Shown: one piece after another, positions 51,214 to 60,070 of the stretch
How the letters are laid out: each line of letters begins with the position of its first letter
Numbering within the stretch: the first letter of the stretch is position 1
Assembly (NCBI RefSeq): GCF_902859595.1
Contig: NZ_CADIJQ010000001.1
Coordinates: 930,001 to 994,000, forward strand
Direction of reading: 5' to 3'
DNA: 64,000 bases
Source: Achromobacter kerstersii
Lineage (GTDB): Bacteria; Pseudomonadota; Gammaproteobacteria; Burkholderiales; Burkholderiaceae_B
Program-made: the position numbers and the translations under genes
The notes under the pieces: generated by a model
What the model was told of the DNA's origin: nothing
What the model saw: only the letters and a program-made list of their open reading frames with translations
Database searches by the model: none

Positions 51214-51311
51214 CAAAACACCCTTTATGGCACTTCTTCCCTGGTCCAATCTGCCGCATCCTACGGGCTCGTGATCCCCATTCGATAACAGCTCTTCAGA
51301 AAGGTAGGCCT

Positions 51312-51791
51312 ATGAGCCAGCGGTTGAATTACTTCCAGGTGTCGGCGGAACTGTCCAAGAAATATATGGACTACAGCGCGGCAGTGAAAAAATCCCCTGT
51401 GGTGCAGGAGTTCGGCGATTTGGTCGATATCCGCGCGTCGCAGATCAACGGCTGCGGCTTTTGCCTGGACATGCATGTGAAGCAGGCGAAGATTCACGGT
51501 GAACGCGAACTGCGGCTGCACCACATTGCCATCTGGCGCGAATCGACGCTGTTTTCGCCCCGCGAGCGCGCCGCGCTGGCCTGGACCGAAGCGCTGACCA
51601 CCTTGTCGCCGCAAGGGGTATCGAACGAGGTCTACGAACAGGTGCGCGAGCATCTGTCCGAAGCAGAAATCTCGGACCTGAGCTTTTTGGTCATCGGCAT
51701 CAACGGCTGGAACCGCTTGAACGTGGCATTTCGCACCGTGCCAGGCTCAGCGGATGCCGCCTTCGGACTGGACAAGGCCGGGCTGAACTAG
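51312..51791 (+). CDS. Carboxymuconolactone decarboxylase/AhpD-like protein
   Basis: A 159-residue AhpD-fold protein: CGFCLDMH with Cys48, Cys51 and His55, the thiol redox relay motif of AhpD-type peroxidase adaptors. The helical core LRLHHIAIWRES and VSNEVYEQVREHLSEAEISD follow. It probably reduces hydroperoxides with an unidentified partner. It is a single gene between the kinase and MocR genes. Confidence 0.9.
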   Translation: MSQRLNYFQVSAELSKKYMDYSAAVKKSPVVQEFGDLVDIRASQINGCGFCLDMHVKQAKIHGERELRLHHIAIWRESTLFSPRERAALAWTEALTTLSPQGVSNEVYEQVREHLSEAEISDLSFLVIGINGWNRLNVAFRTVPGSADAAFGLDKAGLN

Positions 51792-51865
51792 GCTCAGCTT
51801 CCGAAGCCGGCCCAGCGTGAAGACGTGGGCTCGGCTTTCCTAAGCCCCGTTCGCAACGCACCCGC

Positions 51866-53290
51866 CTACATCAACGCCCGGATTTGCAGGCCCAGCTCAT
51901 GGGCCTGCTCTTGCGAGGCGATGTTGGTGAAGCTCAGCAGCAGCCCCGACGGCGGGTTGGGCAACGACGACCACCGCGACAAGGGGTGCGCGTACATGCC
52001 CTGCTCCAGCATCCTGGCGGCCAATGACCGGTCGCTAAGCTTGCCATCCATGCGCGCCACCAGATGCATGCCGCCGGGCTGCGGTTCGATGTGCATGCTG
52101 GCGCCCAATGCCGCGCTCAACCCCGCCGCCGTGGCGTCGCGCCGTTCGCTGTACAAGCGGCGCATGCGCTGAATGTGCCGGCCAAAATGGCCTTCGGTGA
52201 TGAAGGCCGACAGAATCGCCTGCGTGAAACCTGGCGCGCCACCCGACAGCAGGCGGCTGATCCGGTCGAATCGTGGCACTTGCGCGTCAGGCACCACCAG
52301 ATACGCCAGCCGCATGCCGGGAAACAGCACCTTGCTGAACGACCCGGCGTACAGCACCCGCCCCTGCGTATCCAGACTTTTTAACGCCGGCAACGGCCGG
52401 CTGACATACCGGTATTCACCGTCGTAATCGTCTTCCACAATCCACGCCTGCTGCCGTTCGGCCCACTCCAGCAACGCCTGCCGGCGGGGCAGTGACAAGG
52501 ACATGGACAATGGGCTTTGGTGCGCCGGCGTGACAACCGCCGCCCGCGCCTGCCCGGCGCGCGCGATGCCTTCACTGACGATCAGCCCATCTGCGTCCAC
52601 CGGCACCGCCACGGCCTGCAAGCGCGCCTGCGCCAGCAATGCGCGCGTGGGCGGATAGCCGGGGTCTTCCACCCATACGCGGTCGCCCGGTTCCAATAGC
52701 GCCTGCGTGATCAGTTGCATGGAATAGTTGTAGCCCGACGTGATGAACACCTGCGCGGGCTGGCAGTGAATGCCGCGCGCCACCTGCAAGTACGCCGCCA
52801 CCGCCGTGCGCAAGCTGGCCAGGCCGTTGGCCGGCGGGTAGGACAAGTCCGGCGCTTGCAGGCTGCGCAGTTGCCGCGCACCCAAACGGGCCCACAGCTT
52901 GCGCGGAAACGCATCAAGCGCGGGCAAGCCCATTTGAAACGGCAGGATGCGGGCCGGCCGCTGCCAGCCGTGGTCATCGTCGGCGGCGTCGACCAGGGGC
53001 GCGGAAGCCGGTGCGGGCGGCTGGGGCTGCAAGTCGGGGGTGACGATCGTGCCTGCCTGCCCGCGCGTCTGGATATACCCCTCGGCGCCCAACAAGGAAT
53101 AGGCGACTTCGATGGTGCCGCGCGCCACGCCCATTTCCTTGGCCAAGGCGCGCGCCGACGGAATGCGGTCACCCGGTTTCAAGGTGCCTTCGGCGATGGC
53201 GTTCCGAAAGCGCTCATAGATCTGCCGGTACAAGGGCTCGGCGCTATTAGGCGCCAACGGCGGCAGGTCATCGGCGTGATCGCTGATCAT
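51866..53290 (-). CDS. MocR/PdxR-type regulator (GntR HTH plus aminotransferase domain)
   Basis: A 474-residue fusion: GntR winged HTH (YRQIYERFRNAIAEGTLKPG; ALAKEMGVARGTIEVAYSLL) and a fold-type I aminotransferase-like domain with the PLP lysine in YAGSFSKVLFPGMRLAYLV. MocR proteins bind PLP and regulate vitamin B6 or amino-acid genes. It is divergent from the GNAT-azoR operon. Start 53290 chosen; 53302 is possible. Two 15-bp direct repeats upstream are probable operators. Confidence 0.9.
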   Translation of the reverse strand: MISDHADDLPPLAPNSAEPLYRQIYERFRNAIAEGTLKPGDRIPSARALAKEMGVARGTIEVAYSLLGAEGYIQTRGQAGTIVTPDLQPQPPAPASAPLVDAADDDHGWQRPARILPFQMGLPALDAFPRKLWARLGARQLRSLQAPDLSYPPANGLASLRTAVAAYLQVARGIHCQPAQVFITSGYNYSMQLITQALLEPGDRVWVEDPGYPPTRALLAQARLQAVAVPVDADGLIVSEGIARAGQARAAVVTPAHQSPLSMSLSLPRRQALLEWAERQQAWIVEDDYDGEYRYVSRPLPALKSLDTQGRVLYAGSFSKVLFPGMRLAYLVVPDAQVPRFDRISRLLSGGAPGFTQAILSAFITEGHFGRHIQRMRRLYSERRDATAAGLSAALGASMHIEPQPGGMHLVARMDGKLSDRSLAARMLEQGMYAHPLSRWSSLPNPPSGLLLSFTNIASQEQAHELGLQIRALM

Positions 53291-53304
53291 GGCATAGTCC
53301 AAAG

Positions 53305-53334
53305 TTCAATTTATGGCCCTTCAAATTATGGCAT
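53305..53334. promoter_or_regulatory. 15-bp direct repeats in the MocR-GNAT promoter
   Basis: TTCAATTTATGGCCC (53305-53319) and TTCAAATTATGGCAT (53320-53334) are tandem 15-bp copies; direct-repeat sites of this kind are typical of MocR/GabR proteins. They lie between the two divergent starts. Confidence 0.7.
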
Positions 53335-53399
53335 GGCCTTTTTACGATGAGGCCTGACGCATTCGAGCCCATTCGTACTGCCTTCTCCTGATGCCATTC

Positions 53400-53846
53400 A
53401 TGACCGACACCGATCTCAAACACCTCGACACCGACGACGACATTCAGGCCTGCCTGCCCTTGATGCGCGAGCTGCGCCCGCATTTGGCGGATGCCAGCGA
53501 GTTTGCCGCTCGCATCGGCCGCATGCGTGCGGACCACTACCGTCTGTTGGCTGGCATCGACGCGGGGCGCGCCGTGGCGCTGGCCGGCTATCGCTTCCAG
53601 GAAAACCTGATCTACGGCCGCTTCCTGTACGTGGATGATCTGGTGGTGGACAGCACGCGCCGTGGCGGCCGTTGGGGCGCGCGCCTGCTGCACGCCCTGG
53701 ACGGCATTGCCCGCGAGGCCGGCTGCGCCAAGCTGGTATTGGACACAGGCTTGTCCAACGCGCTAGCCCAACGTTTTTATTTCCGGCAAGGTCTGTTGAC
53801 CAGCGCCATTCGTTTCAGCAAGAACCTGGATCTTCCCACCGCATGA
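53400..53846 (+). CDS. GNAT-family acetyltransferase
   Basis: A 148-residue GNAT protein: ALAGYRFQENLIYGRFLYVDDLVV with the acetyl-CoA binding RRGGRWGARLLHALDGIARE and ALAQRFYFRQGL. The substrate is unknown. The stop overlaps the azoreductase start (ATGA), so it is translationally coupled to azoR and probably under MocR control. Confidence 0.9.
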   Translation: MTDTDLKHLDTDDDIQACLPLMRELRPHLADASEFAARIGRMRADHYRLLAGIDAGRAVALAGYRFQENLIYGRFLYVDDLVVDSTRRGGRWGARLLHALDGIAREAGCAKLVLDTGLSNALAQRFYFRQGLLTSAIRFSKNLDLPTA

Positions 53847-54466
53847 GCATTCTTCACATCATTTGCAGCCCGCGTGGCCGCGACGCCGAAAGCCATCGTC
53901 TGTCGCAACGCATTATTCAACGCTTGATCGCCACGGCGGGCGACACGCCGCCTGCCGTAGTTGAAATCGACGCCACCACCCTGCCCCATGTTGATCAGGA
54001 CTATGCCGCCGCCTTGAGCGCCCCGATGGACCCGGCCGAAGACGTATTGGCGCGCGGCGCGCTGCGGCAATCGGCTGAGTTGATTCAGGCGCTGCTCGAC
54101 GCGACGCACATCGTCATCGCCACCCCCATGCACAACTTCACGGTGCCCGCATCGCTGAAGGTGTGGATCGACCACGTGGTGCGCGTGCGCAGCACGTTCC
54201 GCATCACCCCGGAAGGCAAGATCGGCAACCTGCCCGACCGGCCCGTGTATGTGGCGGTATCGTCGGGCGGCGAATTCTCGGGGGATACCGCGCGTCAGCC
54301 CGATTTCCTGACGCCGTACCTGAAGCACGTATTGGGCACGATCGGCTTGAAAACCGTGACGTTCTTTTCGGTGGAAGGCACGGCGCGCGGCGAGGCGGCG
54401 CTGCATGCCGCGCGCGCGGCTGCGGATGCCGAGATTGCCGCACACCCAATCCTCGGCGCTTGGTAA
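53843..54466 (+). CDS. azoR: FMN-dependent NADH-azoreductase
   Basis: A 207-residue flavodoxin-like NAD(P)H quinone/azo reductase: N-terminal HIICSPRGRDAESHRLSQ (FMN phosphate loop), TPMHNFTVPASLKVWIDHVV (flavin-binding core) and SSGGEFSGDTARQPD. Reduces quinones and azo dyes with NADH. It follows a GNAT gene with 4-bp overlap. Confidence 0.92.
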   Translation: MSILHIICSPRGRDAESHRLSQRIIQRLIATAGDTPPAVVEIDATTLPHVDQDYAAALSAPMDPAEDVLARGALRQSAELIQALLDATHIVIATPMHNFTVPASLKVWIDHVVRVRSTFRITPEGKIGNLPDRPVYVAVSSGGEFSGDTARQPDFLTPYLKHVLGTIGLKTVTFFSVEGTARGEAALHAARAAADAEIAAHPILGAW

Positions 54467-54660
54467 TTCCAGAACCGTACGCATGGACCGGGCATTTCGG
54501 CCACGTCCAATATCATGGCCGGCGTTCATCATTCACCGTTCAGATTATTTAATCGGGTCGCATTGACACTGCGGAAATCAGCGCACTACGCTAGGCCGCG
54601 ACAGCTTGCGCCATCAGGCCTACGGCGTATTTTCTGACCCATTAAATATGCTGGAGACGC

Positions 54661-55083
54661 GTGATGATTTTGCACCGGTCATTATTTCTGGCGATCGTTT
54701 CGATTGCGATTTGGGGTGGTTTTTCTTCACCGGCTCACGCGGCATGCAGCGATAAGAAAATACTGTCGATGTCCGACGAAGGGAAATCCGTTAAAGCCAT
54801 TGCCAAGTCTTGCAATATGCCGGTGGCCAAGGTGCGTGCGGTCGTCGAAAGCGATGACAACAACGACGACGTCGCCGCAGCTTCACCCTCGCCTTCCGCA
54901 GCCCCCTTGCCCCGCAAGTTGCCATCGGGCGCAGGCTTAGCCAGCTGCGACTGCAAGGGCTCCATCCCGTACGGGGAAAAAGCCCCTGAACTGCGCTGCC
55001 AGAGCGGCGTGTCCATTGCCATGCCCTGCGCGGGCTATTGCCCGCCGCGCGGCATTGCGCCGTGGCGGCAGGTGTGCAGTTGA
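54661..55083 (+). CDS. Exported Cys-rich protein with HTH-like segment, hypothetical
   Basis: A 140-residue protein: signal peptide to AHAAC (residues about 1-28), a segment ILSMSDEGKSVKAIAKSCNM PVAKVRAVVE resembling a helix-turn-helix, a Pro/Ser-rich spacer, and a C-terminal Cys-rich part (CDC, CQSG, PCAGYCPP, VC). Seven or more Cys in the mature part suggest disulfides in the periplasm. I recognise no family. GTG at 54661 has GGAG upstream; ATG 54664 is equally possible. Confidence 0.72.
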   Translation: MMILHRSLFLAIVSIAIWGGFSSPAHAACSDKKILSMSDEGKSVKAIAKSCNMPVAKVRAVVESDDNNDDVAAASPSPSAAPLPRKLPSGAGLASCDCKGSIPYGEKAPELRCQSGVSIAMPCAGYCPPRGIAPWRQVCS

Positions 55084-55093
55084 CGGCTAAGCG

Positions 55094-57583
55094 CTATTTG
55101 CCGCCCTCGCCCATGAACCACCGGTAATAGGCGTTGTCGCCATCGTTGCGGGCCAGGCGATTGATCTCCCGGCCCCACGTTTCCCGGTCGCCCGCGTAGG
55201 CGGCCAATGCCGCCCGGTAGAAGGTGTCCAGGCGCGCGCGTTCAAGCTCGATGCCGGCCAGCAGCGCTGGCAATACGCGGGCAATCTCGCGAGGCCGCAC
55301 CCAGGTGGCGTATTCAATACCCGGCCGGTCATCCGTGACGGCGGGCGTGTCCCCGGCAAAGCGCGCCAAGCCCTCGCGATCCGTGACCCACGTCGCCAGC
55401 AACGCCGACGCAGATGGAATGCCCACTGCCTTCAAGGCTGCCGCCGTGTTCGGTTGCGCATAGCGCGCCTGAATGCGCGCCGCGTCCAGATCCAGCGGCT
55501 GCATCGATCCCACCAACAGCATTTCATGCAGCTCGCTCGTCCATAACGACGCGTGTGGAAACACCTGGATGAAGCTGGCGATCAGCGCCCGCGTGTCTTC
55601 CTCGTTCTGCGTGGGCAATGGCAGCCATTGCGCCACAATGCCCTGCGGCGCCAGGCGGCTGGCGGCCAACTGATAGAAGTCACGCGAATACAGGTTGACC
55701 ACGCCCGTGGCCGACGGTGGCGGCGGTTCAAGCGTGATCAAGTCCCACTGTTCAGTGCTGGCTTGCAGCGCGCGGCGGCCGTCGCGCAGACGCTTTTCCA
55801 GCCCGGGATCGGATGCCGCCTGGAACGTGCCTTGGAAATGGGGCGCGGCGCGCAATACGGCAGGCAGCAGTTCGGCAACCGCCCGCTTGTCCAGCCCCGG
55901 GTATTGCGACAGCGCGCCCGCCGTGATGCCCGTGCCATAGCCCACGACCAGCGCGGATTTCGGATCGCCGTTGTGCACGATCAGCGGCAGCAGCGCCTGC
56001 AAGCGCATATAGCGCAGCGATGGCATGGCGTCACCCGAATTCGATACGCCCTGAATGTACAAACGATGAAAGCGCGTGCCTTGGCCGGGCTGCTCAACCA
56101 CCGCCACCGTGCCGCCATGGCTTTCTTCATAGAACACCAGGCCCGCGCCGCTTGCGCCCGGCAGCAGCCGCGCGAATTGGTCCACGGGCAACAGCACCGC
56201 CACGGCCAACGCCGCCATCCCGACCAGGGCCGTCGCGATACCCGAAGTGGCCGTGCCGGTCACCCGCCCGCGCCACGCCGCAATGACCCCGATCAACGCC
56301 GCCATGGCCGCAAGCACCCCCAACGTGCGCACGAGCCCCAAGGCCGGCAACAGCAAAAATCCCGTTAGCAGCGTGCCAGCAATGCCGCCCAGCGTATTGC
56401 AGGCCAGCACCGCGCCCACCTCGCGGCCCACGTGGCGGTCGCCGACGGCAATGCGCAGCACGGCCGGAAAAGCCGCGCCCAGCAACACCGTGGGCGCCAG
56501 CACAAAGCTTGCCGCCGCCACCGCAAAGCGCGCGCACATGCCGGCGATGGCGCTGCCCGTCAGCTGCACGACGGCCGCTTCCGCATGCGTCTGCGCCACG
56601 ACCAGCCACTTGCCCAACACCGCCACTTCCAGCACGGCAAGCAGGCCCGCACCGGCAATCAGGCAGCCGAACACGCCCCAGGGGTTGCGCACCCGGTGCG
56701 CGTAACGGGCGTACACAGCCGCGCCAATGGCCAAGCCAGCCAGATACGTCGCCAGCACAATCGCAAACGCAAAGGCGCGCGTGCTCATGAACGGCACGAT
56801 CATCTGCGACCAAATGACTTCATAGCCCAGCGCCACGCCACCCGCTGCGGCGTACAGCGCCACCGCCAAGCGCGCCTCGCCCGATAACGGGGCGGTGGCG
56901 CTTGGCGCGGGCGCGGCCAACGCCCCCGCCTTGCGGTCCAGCGTCCAGGCGCCCAGCGCGGCCAACACATTCAACGACGCCGCCGCCAACGCGGCGCCTT
57001 GCACGCCAAAACGCGGAATCAGCACAAACGCCGGCAGCAAGGCCCCCACGATTGCGCCACAGGTGTTGGCGGCGTACAGAATGCCGCCGCGCCGGCTGGC
57101 CGCTGCATCCTGGCGATTCACGGCGCGCATCAGCACGGGCAAGGTGCCGCCCATCAGAAAGGAAGGAATGGCAAGCAGCAGCCCGATCATCAGCCACGCG
57201 GCCAAGGGGCTGAACGACTCCACCGCCACGAACAGCGCCGCGCTATGCGCCAGCGCCACGGTGACGGCCACGCATGACACCGCGACGCCTGCCTCCAGCC
57301 ACGCGTAGAACCGCACGGGCCGATCCAGGCGGTCGGCCTTGCGGCCCAGGAACCAGCCGCCCAGCGCCAGCCCTAGAAAAAACGCGCTGACCGCCCCGGC
57401 GATGGCGCTGACCTCCACGCCCACCACCAGCGACAACTGCTTGATCCACAACACCTGGAACACCAGCGCCGCCGCGCCCGACATCAACAGCAGCGCCGCC
57501 GGGCGAGCCGTTGTCAATGTGCGTGCGCCGCTATCCGCCCGTTGTGTGTCCAAGCCTTCCATTGCTGCCGTCCCCATCCGCAT
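55094..57583 (-). CDS. Membrane-anchored spermidine-synthase-like fusion
   Basis: An 829-residue protein with about fourteen N-terminal hydrophobic segments in an MFS-like arrangement (about 25-480), then a cytoplasmic spermidine-synthase-like domain (SALVVGYGTGITAGALSQYP; FHRLYIQGVSNSGDAM). Such fusions occur widely in bacteria and are thought to move or methylate polyamine-like substrates; the catalytic Asp region reads TLEPPPPSATGVV, so the enzyme's activity is uncertain. AGAGGAA precedes ATG 57583. It is convergent with the exported Cys-rich gene (10 bp). Confidence 0.85.
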   Translation of the reverse strand: MRMGTAAMEGLDTQRADSGARTLTTARPAALLLMSGAAALVFQVLWIKQLSLVVGVEVSAIAGAVSAFFLGLALGGWFLGRKADRLDRPVRFYAWLEAGVAVSCVAVTVALAHSAALFVAVESFSPLAAWLMIGLLLAIPSFLMGGTLPVLMRAVNRQDAAASRRGGILYAANTCGAIVGALLPAFVLIPRFGVQGAALAAASLNVLAALGAWTLDRKAGALAAPAPSATAPLSGEARLAVALYAAAGGVALGYEVIWSQMIVPFMSTRAFAFAIVLATYLAGLAIGAAVYARYAHRVRNPWGVFGCLIAGAGLLAVLEVAVLGKWLVVAQTHAEAAVVQLTGSAIAGMCARFAVAAASFVLAPTVLLGAAFPAVLRIAVGDRHVGREVGAVLACNTLGGIAGTLLTGFLLLPALGLVRTLGVLAAMAALIGVIAAWRGRVTGTATSGIATALVGMAALAVAVLLPVDQFARLLPGASGAGLVFYEESHGGTVAVVEQPGQGTRFHRLYIQGVSNSGDAMPSLRYMRLQALLPLIVHNGDPKSALVVGYGTGITAGALSQYPGLDKRAVAELLPAVLRAAPHFQGTFQAASDPGLEKRLRDGRRALQASTEQWDLITLEPPPPSATGVVNLYSRDFYQLAASRLAPQGIVAQWLPLPTQNEEDTRALIASFIQVFPHASLWTSELHEMLLVGSMQPLDLDAARIQARYAQPNTAAALKAVGIPSASALLATWVTDREGLARFAGDTPAVTDDRPGIEYATWVRPREIARVLPALLAGIELERARLDTFYRAALAAYAGDRETWGREINRLARNDGDNAYYRWFMGEGGK

Positions 57584-57650
57584 GCCGCTGTTCCTCTAGC
57601 GTGTTGCCAGGCGCCGTGCTGGCGTCGGCCTGGCCTTCTGGTTTCCCAAT

Positions 57651-58655
57651 TTATCTTGGCATTTCAAACGCGTAGACGCGTTTCCATTCGCGCGCCATGT
57701 CCACAACGACCCAGCCCTTGCTGTTGGCCTCGTCCAAGGCCTTGTCCAGTTTGCCGATCTTTGACTCGCGGTCATACGCCCATTCGCGCTTGGCGTCGGT
57801 GTGATGCACCAGACCGGCAAAGCGCTTGCCCGGCCCGGCCATCGTCCATTGCAGCATTTGCAGGTCGCCATCGGAATTGCCAAAGGCGAAGATGGGCTGG
57901 CGGCCGATGAACTTGTTGATCGACACCGGTTTGCCCGGGCCGTCGTCGTTGTAGTCCAGCTTGGGCGTGCGCATCAGCACGGGCTTGCCGTCCTGCATTT
58001 GATATTCGGTGACAACAGTGGTGCCGATTACCTGCTCGGGCGGGATGCCGTAGACATCCTGCGCCCAGGCGCGCATGAACTCCACTTCGCCGCCTGAGAC
58101 GATATAGGTCTTGAAGCCGTTGCCGCGCAGATAATCGAGCAGTTCGCGCATCGGTGCGAAGGTCAAGCTGGTGTAGGGCTGCTTGAAGCGCGGGTGCTGC
58201 GCGGTCTTGACCCATTGTTTGACCTCGTCCGAGAAGGCCTGGGTTGTCATGTTGGTGTGCGTTACGCCCACGATTTTCATCAGGCCGTGCATGCCGGACT
58301 CGGCCAACGTCTTGTGGTCGCCTTCAAGCGCTGCCTTATACGGCTGCTCTTGCGACCATTCCGGGTGCTTGGGCGCCATAAGCTTGAGTTCGTCCAGCGC
58401 GAATATCAGTTCGAAGTAAAACGGCTGTTCGCTCCACAGCGTGCCGTCGTTGTCGAAGACAGCGATGCGGTCGGCCGGCGCGACGTAATCCGCCCCGCCC
58501 TCTTTCGTGACCGCCGCCACGAACTCCACGATGGCTTGCCGTGACGGCCCATCGTTCCAGGACGGCAGTGGCGTCTGGGCGTGAACCATGCCGGCCAGAA
58601 ACAGCAGCGCCAGCATGGCGAACAGGCGTTGTGCGGTGCGCAGGGTCAAGGTCAT
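57651..58655 (-). CDS. Exported HAD-family phosphatase
   Basis: A 334-residue HAD hydrolase: signal peptide (AMLALLFLAGMVHA-Q), motif I FDNDGTLW (nucleophile Asp), a threonine/serine motif II-like IVSGGEVEFM and motif IV-like FGNSDGDLQML. Exported phosphoserine-phosphatase-like HADs occur in the periplasm. Its start overlaps the batD stop (ATGA) so it belongs to the Bat operon, at its downstream end. Confidence 0.88.
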   Translation of the reverse strand: MTLTLRTAQRLFAMLALLFLAGMVHAQTPLPSWNDGPSRQAIVEFVAAVTKEGGADYVAPADRIAVFDNDGTLWSEQPFYFELIFALDELKLMAPKHPEWSQEQPYKAALEGDHKTLAESGMHGLMKIVGVTHTNMTTQAFSDEVKQWVKTAQHPRFKQPYTSLTFAPMRELLDYLRGNGFKTYIVSGGEVEFMRAWAQDVYGIPPEQVIGTTVVTEYQMQDGKPVLMRTPKLDYNDDGPGKPVSINKFIGRQPIFAFGNSDGDLQMLQWTMAGPGKRFAGLVHHTDAKREWAYDRESKIGKLDKALDEANSKGWVVVDMAREWKRVYAFEMPR

Positions 58656-60070
58656 CGGTGCTCTCCGGAGTGGCGGTCGATCTTGCGGGGATTCAGCGGC
58701 AACAGGTCTTCTTGGCGCGCCTGGGCAACGTCGGCACGAAACGCCTTTCGCCAGCGCGGTGTGGTTTGGCGCAAAGCCTGGAGCCCTCGGGCGGGGTTCG
58801 GCGTGGCGCCGTAGCAATCGCGCATCGCCGCGGCGCCGCCGTTGCGCAGATCCGGCGGCAGGCTCGCCGTGGCGTCAGCGATAGAGACCGAGCGGCGGCT
58901 CAAGCGCAGCCAGTGATACAGCGCGTTCAAGCGTCCCTGAGGCTGGGCCAGTTCTTTGCGCATGGCGCGGGCGGCATACGGTTCCGACGCTTGCCAACGG
59001 GCGCGTAAAGCCAGCGCGCGTTCGCGTGTCCACCGTGTAATGCGGCGCCAGCTTGGCCGGCCAAGCCAGACCGCCAGCGCCACGACGATCAACACGGCCG
59101 CCACCAGCAGCCAGCCGCCGGGGATGCGAACCTGCACCTGCCGGCCAAGATCACGCAGGTCTTGCTGGATTGAAAATGGCGTCTGGTACGCGGCCCCAGC
59201 CTTAGCCTCGAACCGTTGTTCGGGCAACACGGCGCGATCCGCTTTGTTCGTGGTCAGGTTCCACCACGGCAGTTCGACGTCGGGCAACGCATAGGCGCCG
59301 GCGCGTTCAACCACGTAGTCGATCCGGTCGACCCGTTGTCCGCCCAGAAATCCGCCGCGGCTATCCGACAACTGCGTCAGCACGGGTTCTGAGCGGTACG
59401 CCTTCAGGCCCGGCACATCGGGGCTGGCAGGCGGTGGAATCAGCATGGCCTGCGCGCCTTGCGCCTGCACGATGATGACACGGCTGATGTGGTCGCCCAC
59501 CGACGGCGGTTGCGCGGAATACTGAATCTGCTGGGTCAGTTGCACAGCCGTTGCCGCCAGCAGATGACCCGAACCCGCCGCGCCCGCCGGCGGGCCAGAA
59601 GCCTGTACGTCGAGCGGCTGGGTTTGCGTGCTTAGCGGCGCTTTGGCCTGGCCAACCTGGGCGCGGATCGACATGGCAGGCACTTGCAGCGCGCCCGCCG
59701 TCGTCGGGCTGATCAGGTACGCAAAGCGCAATCCGCTGTACGGCACACCGTCGATGGTGTCGCGGATCAAGGTGGCGTCACCGGTGGGGCCCGTCACCAT
59801 GGCGCCGGGGATGGTCAGCGGCGGCAGTTCTGGCGGCTGGGTAAACCAGGTGGACGTCAGCACATCAACTTGCAAGGTGGCGGTGCCGCCTACCGTCAAC
59901 GGTGTGTCGGTGGCCATGCGTGCCGTTGCGCGGAGTTGTGGGCCGGGGTCGGCAGGCTGGGTTTGGGTTTGGGTTTGGGTTTGGGTTTGGGGTTGGGCTT
60001 GCGCGAACGAGCCGAGCGCGATCAGCGCCAGCACCCCGATTAGCATTCGCAGCCTGAGCGTCAACGTCAT
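58652..60070 (-). CDS. batD: BatD oxygen-tolerance protein
   Basis: A 472-residue BatD: signal peptide, (QT)n repeat, large periplasmic region (about 45-340), one membrane segment (WLLVAAVLIVVALAVWLG), and a cytoplasmic tail. Bat proteins are implicated in aerotolerance and stress survival (Bacteroides, Leptospira). It is upstream-overlapped by batB (4 bp: ATGA) and downstream overlaps the HAD gene. Confidence 0.9.
   Translation of the reverse strand: MTLTLRLRMLIGVLALIALGSFAQAQPQTQTQTQTQTQPADPGPQLRATARMATDTPLTVGGTATLQVDVLTSTWFTQPPELPPLTIPGAMVTGPTGDATLIRDTIDGVPYSGLRFAYLISPTTAGALQVPAMSIRAQVGQAKAPLSTQTQPLDVQASGPPAGAAGSGHLLAATAVQLTQQIQYSAQPPSVGDHISRVIIVQAQGAQAMLIPPPASPDVPGLKAYRSEPVLTQLSDSRGGFLGGQRVDRIDYVVERAGAYALPDVELPWWNLTTNKADRAVLPEQRFEAKAGAAYQTPFSIQQDLRDLGRQVQVRIPGGWLLVAAVLIVVALAVWLGRPSWRRITRWTRERALALRARWQASEPYAARAMRKELAQPQGRLNALYHWLRLSRRSVSIADATASLPPDLRNGGAAAMRDCYGATPNPARGLQALRQTTPRWRKAFRADVAQARQEDLLPLNPRKIDRHSGEHR
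59958..59998 (-). repeat. 6-bp microsatellite in batD
   Basis: TGGGTT units repeat about six times (plus strand), encoding the QTQTQT stretch just after the signal peptide. Unit length keeps frame. Confidence 0.8.

Noticed and set aside
57651..60070. Duplication origin for the shared MTLTLR start of the HAD and BatD proteins
   Set aside because: Only six residues are shared and the signal peptides diverge at once, so chance or convergent signal-peptide composition suffices.
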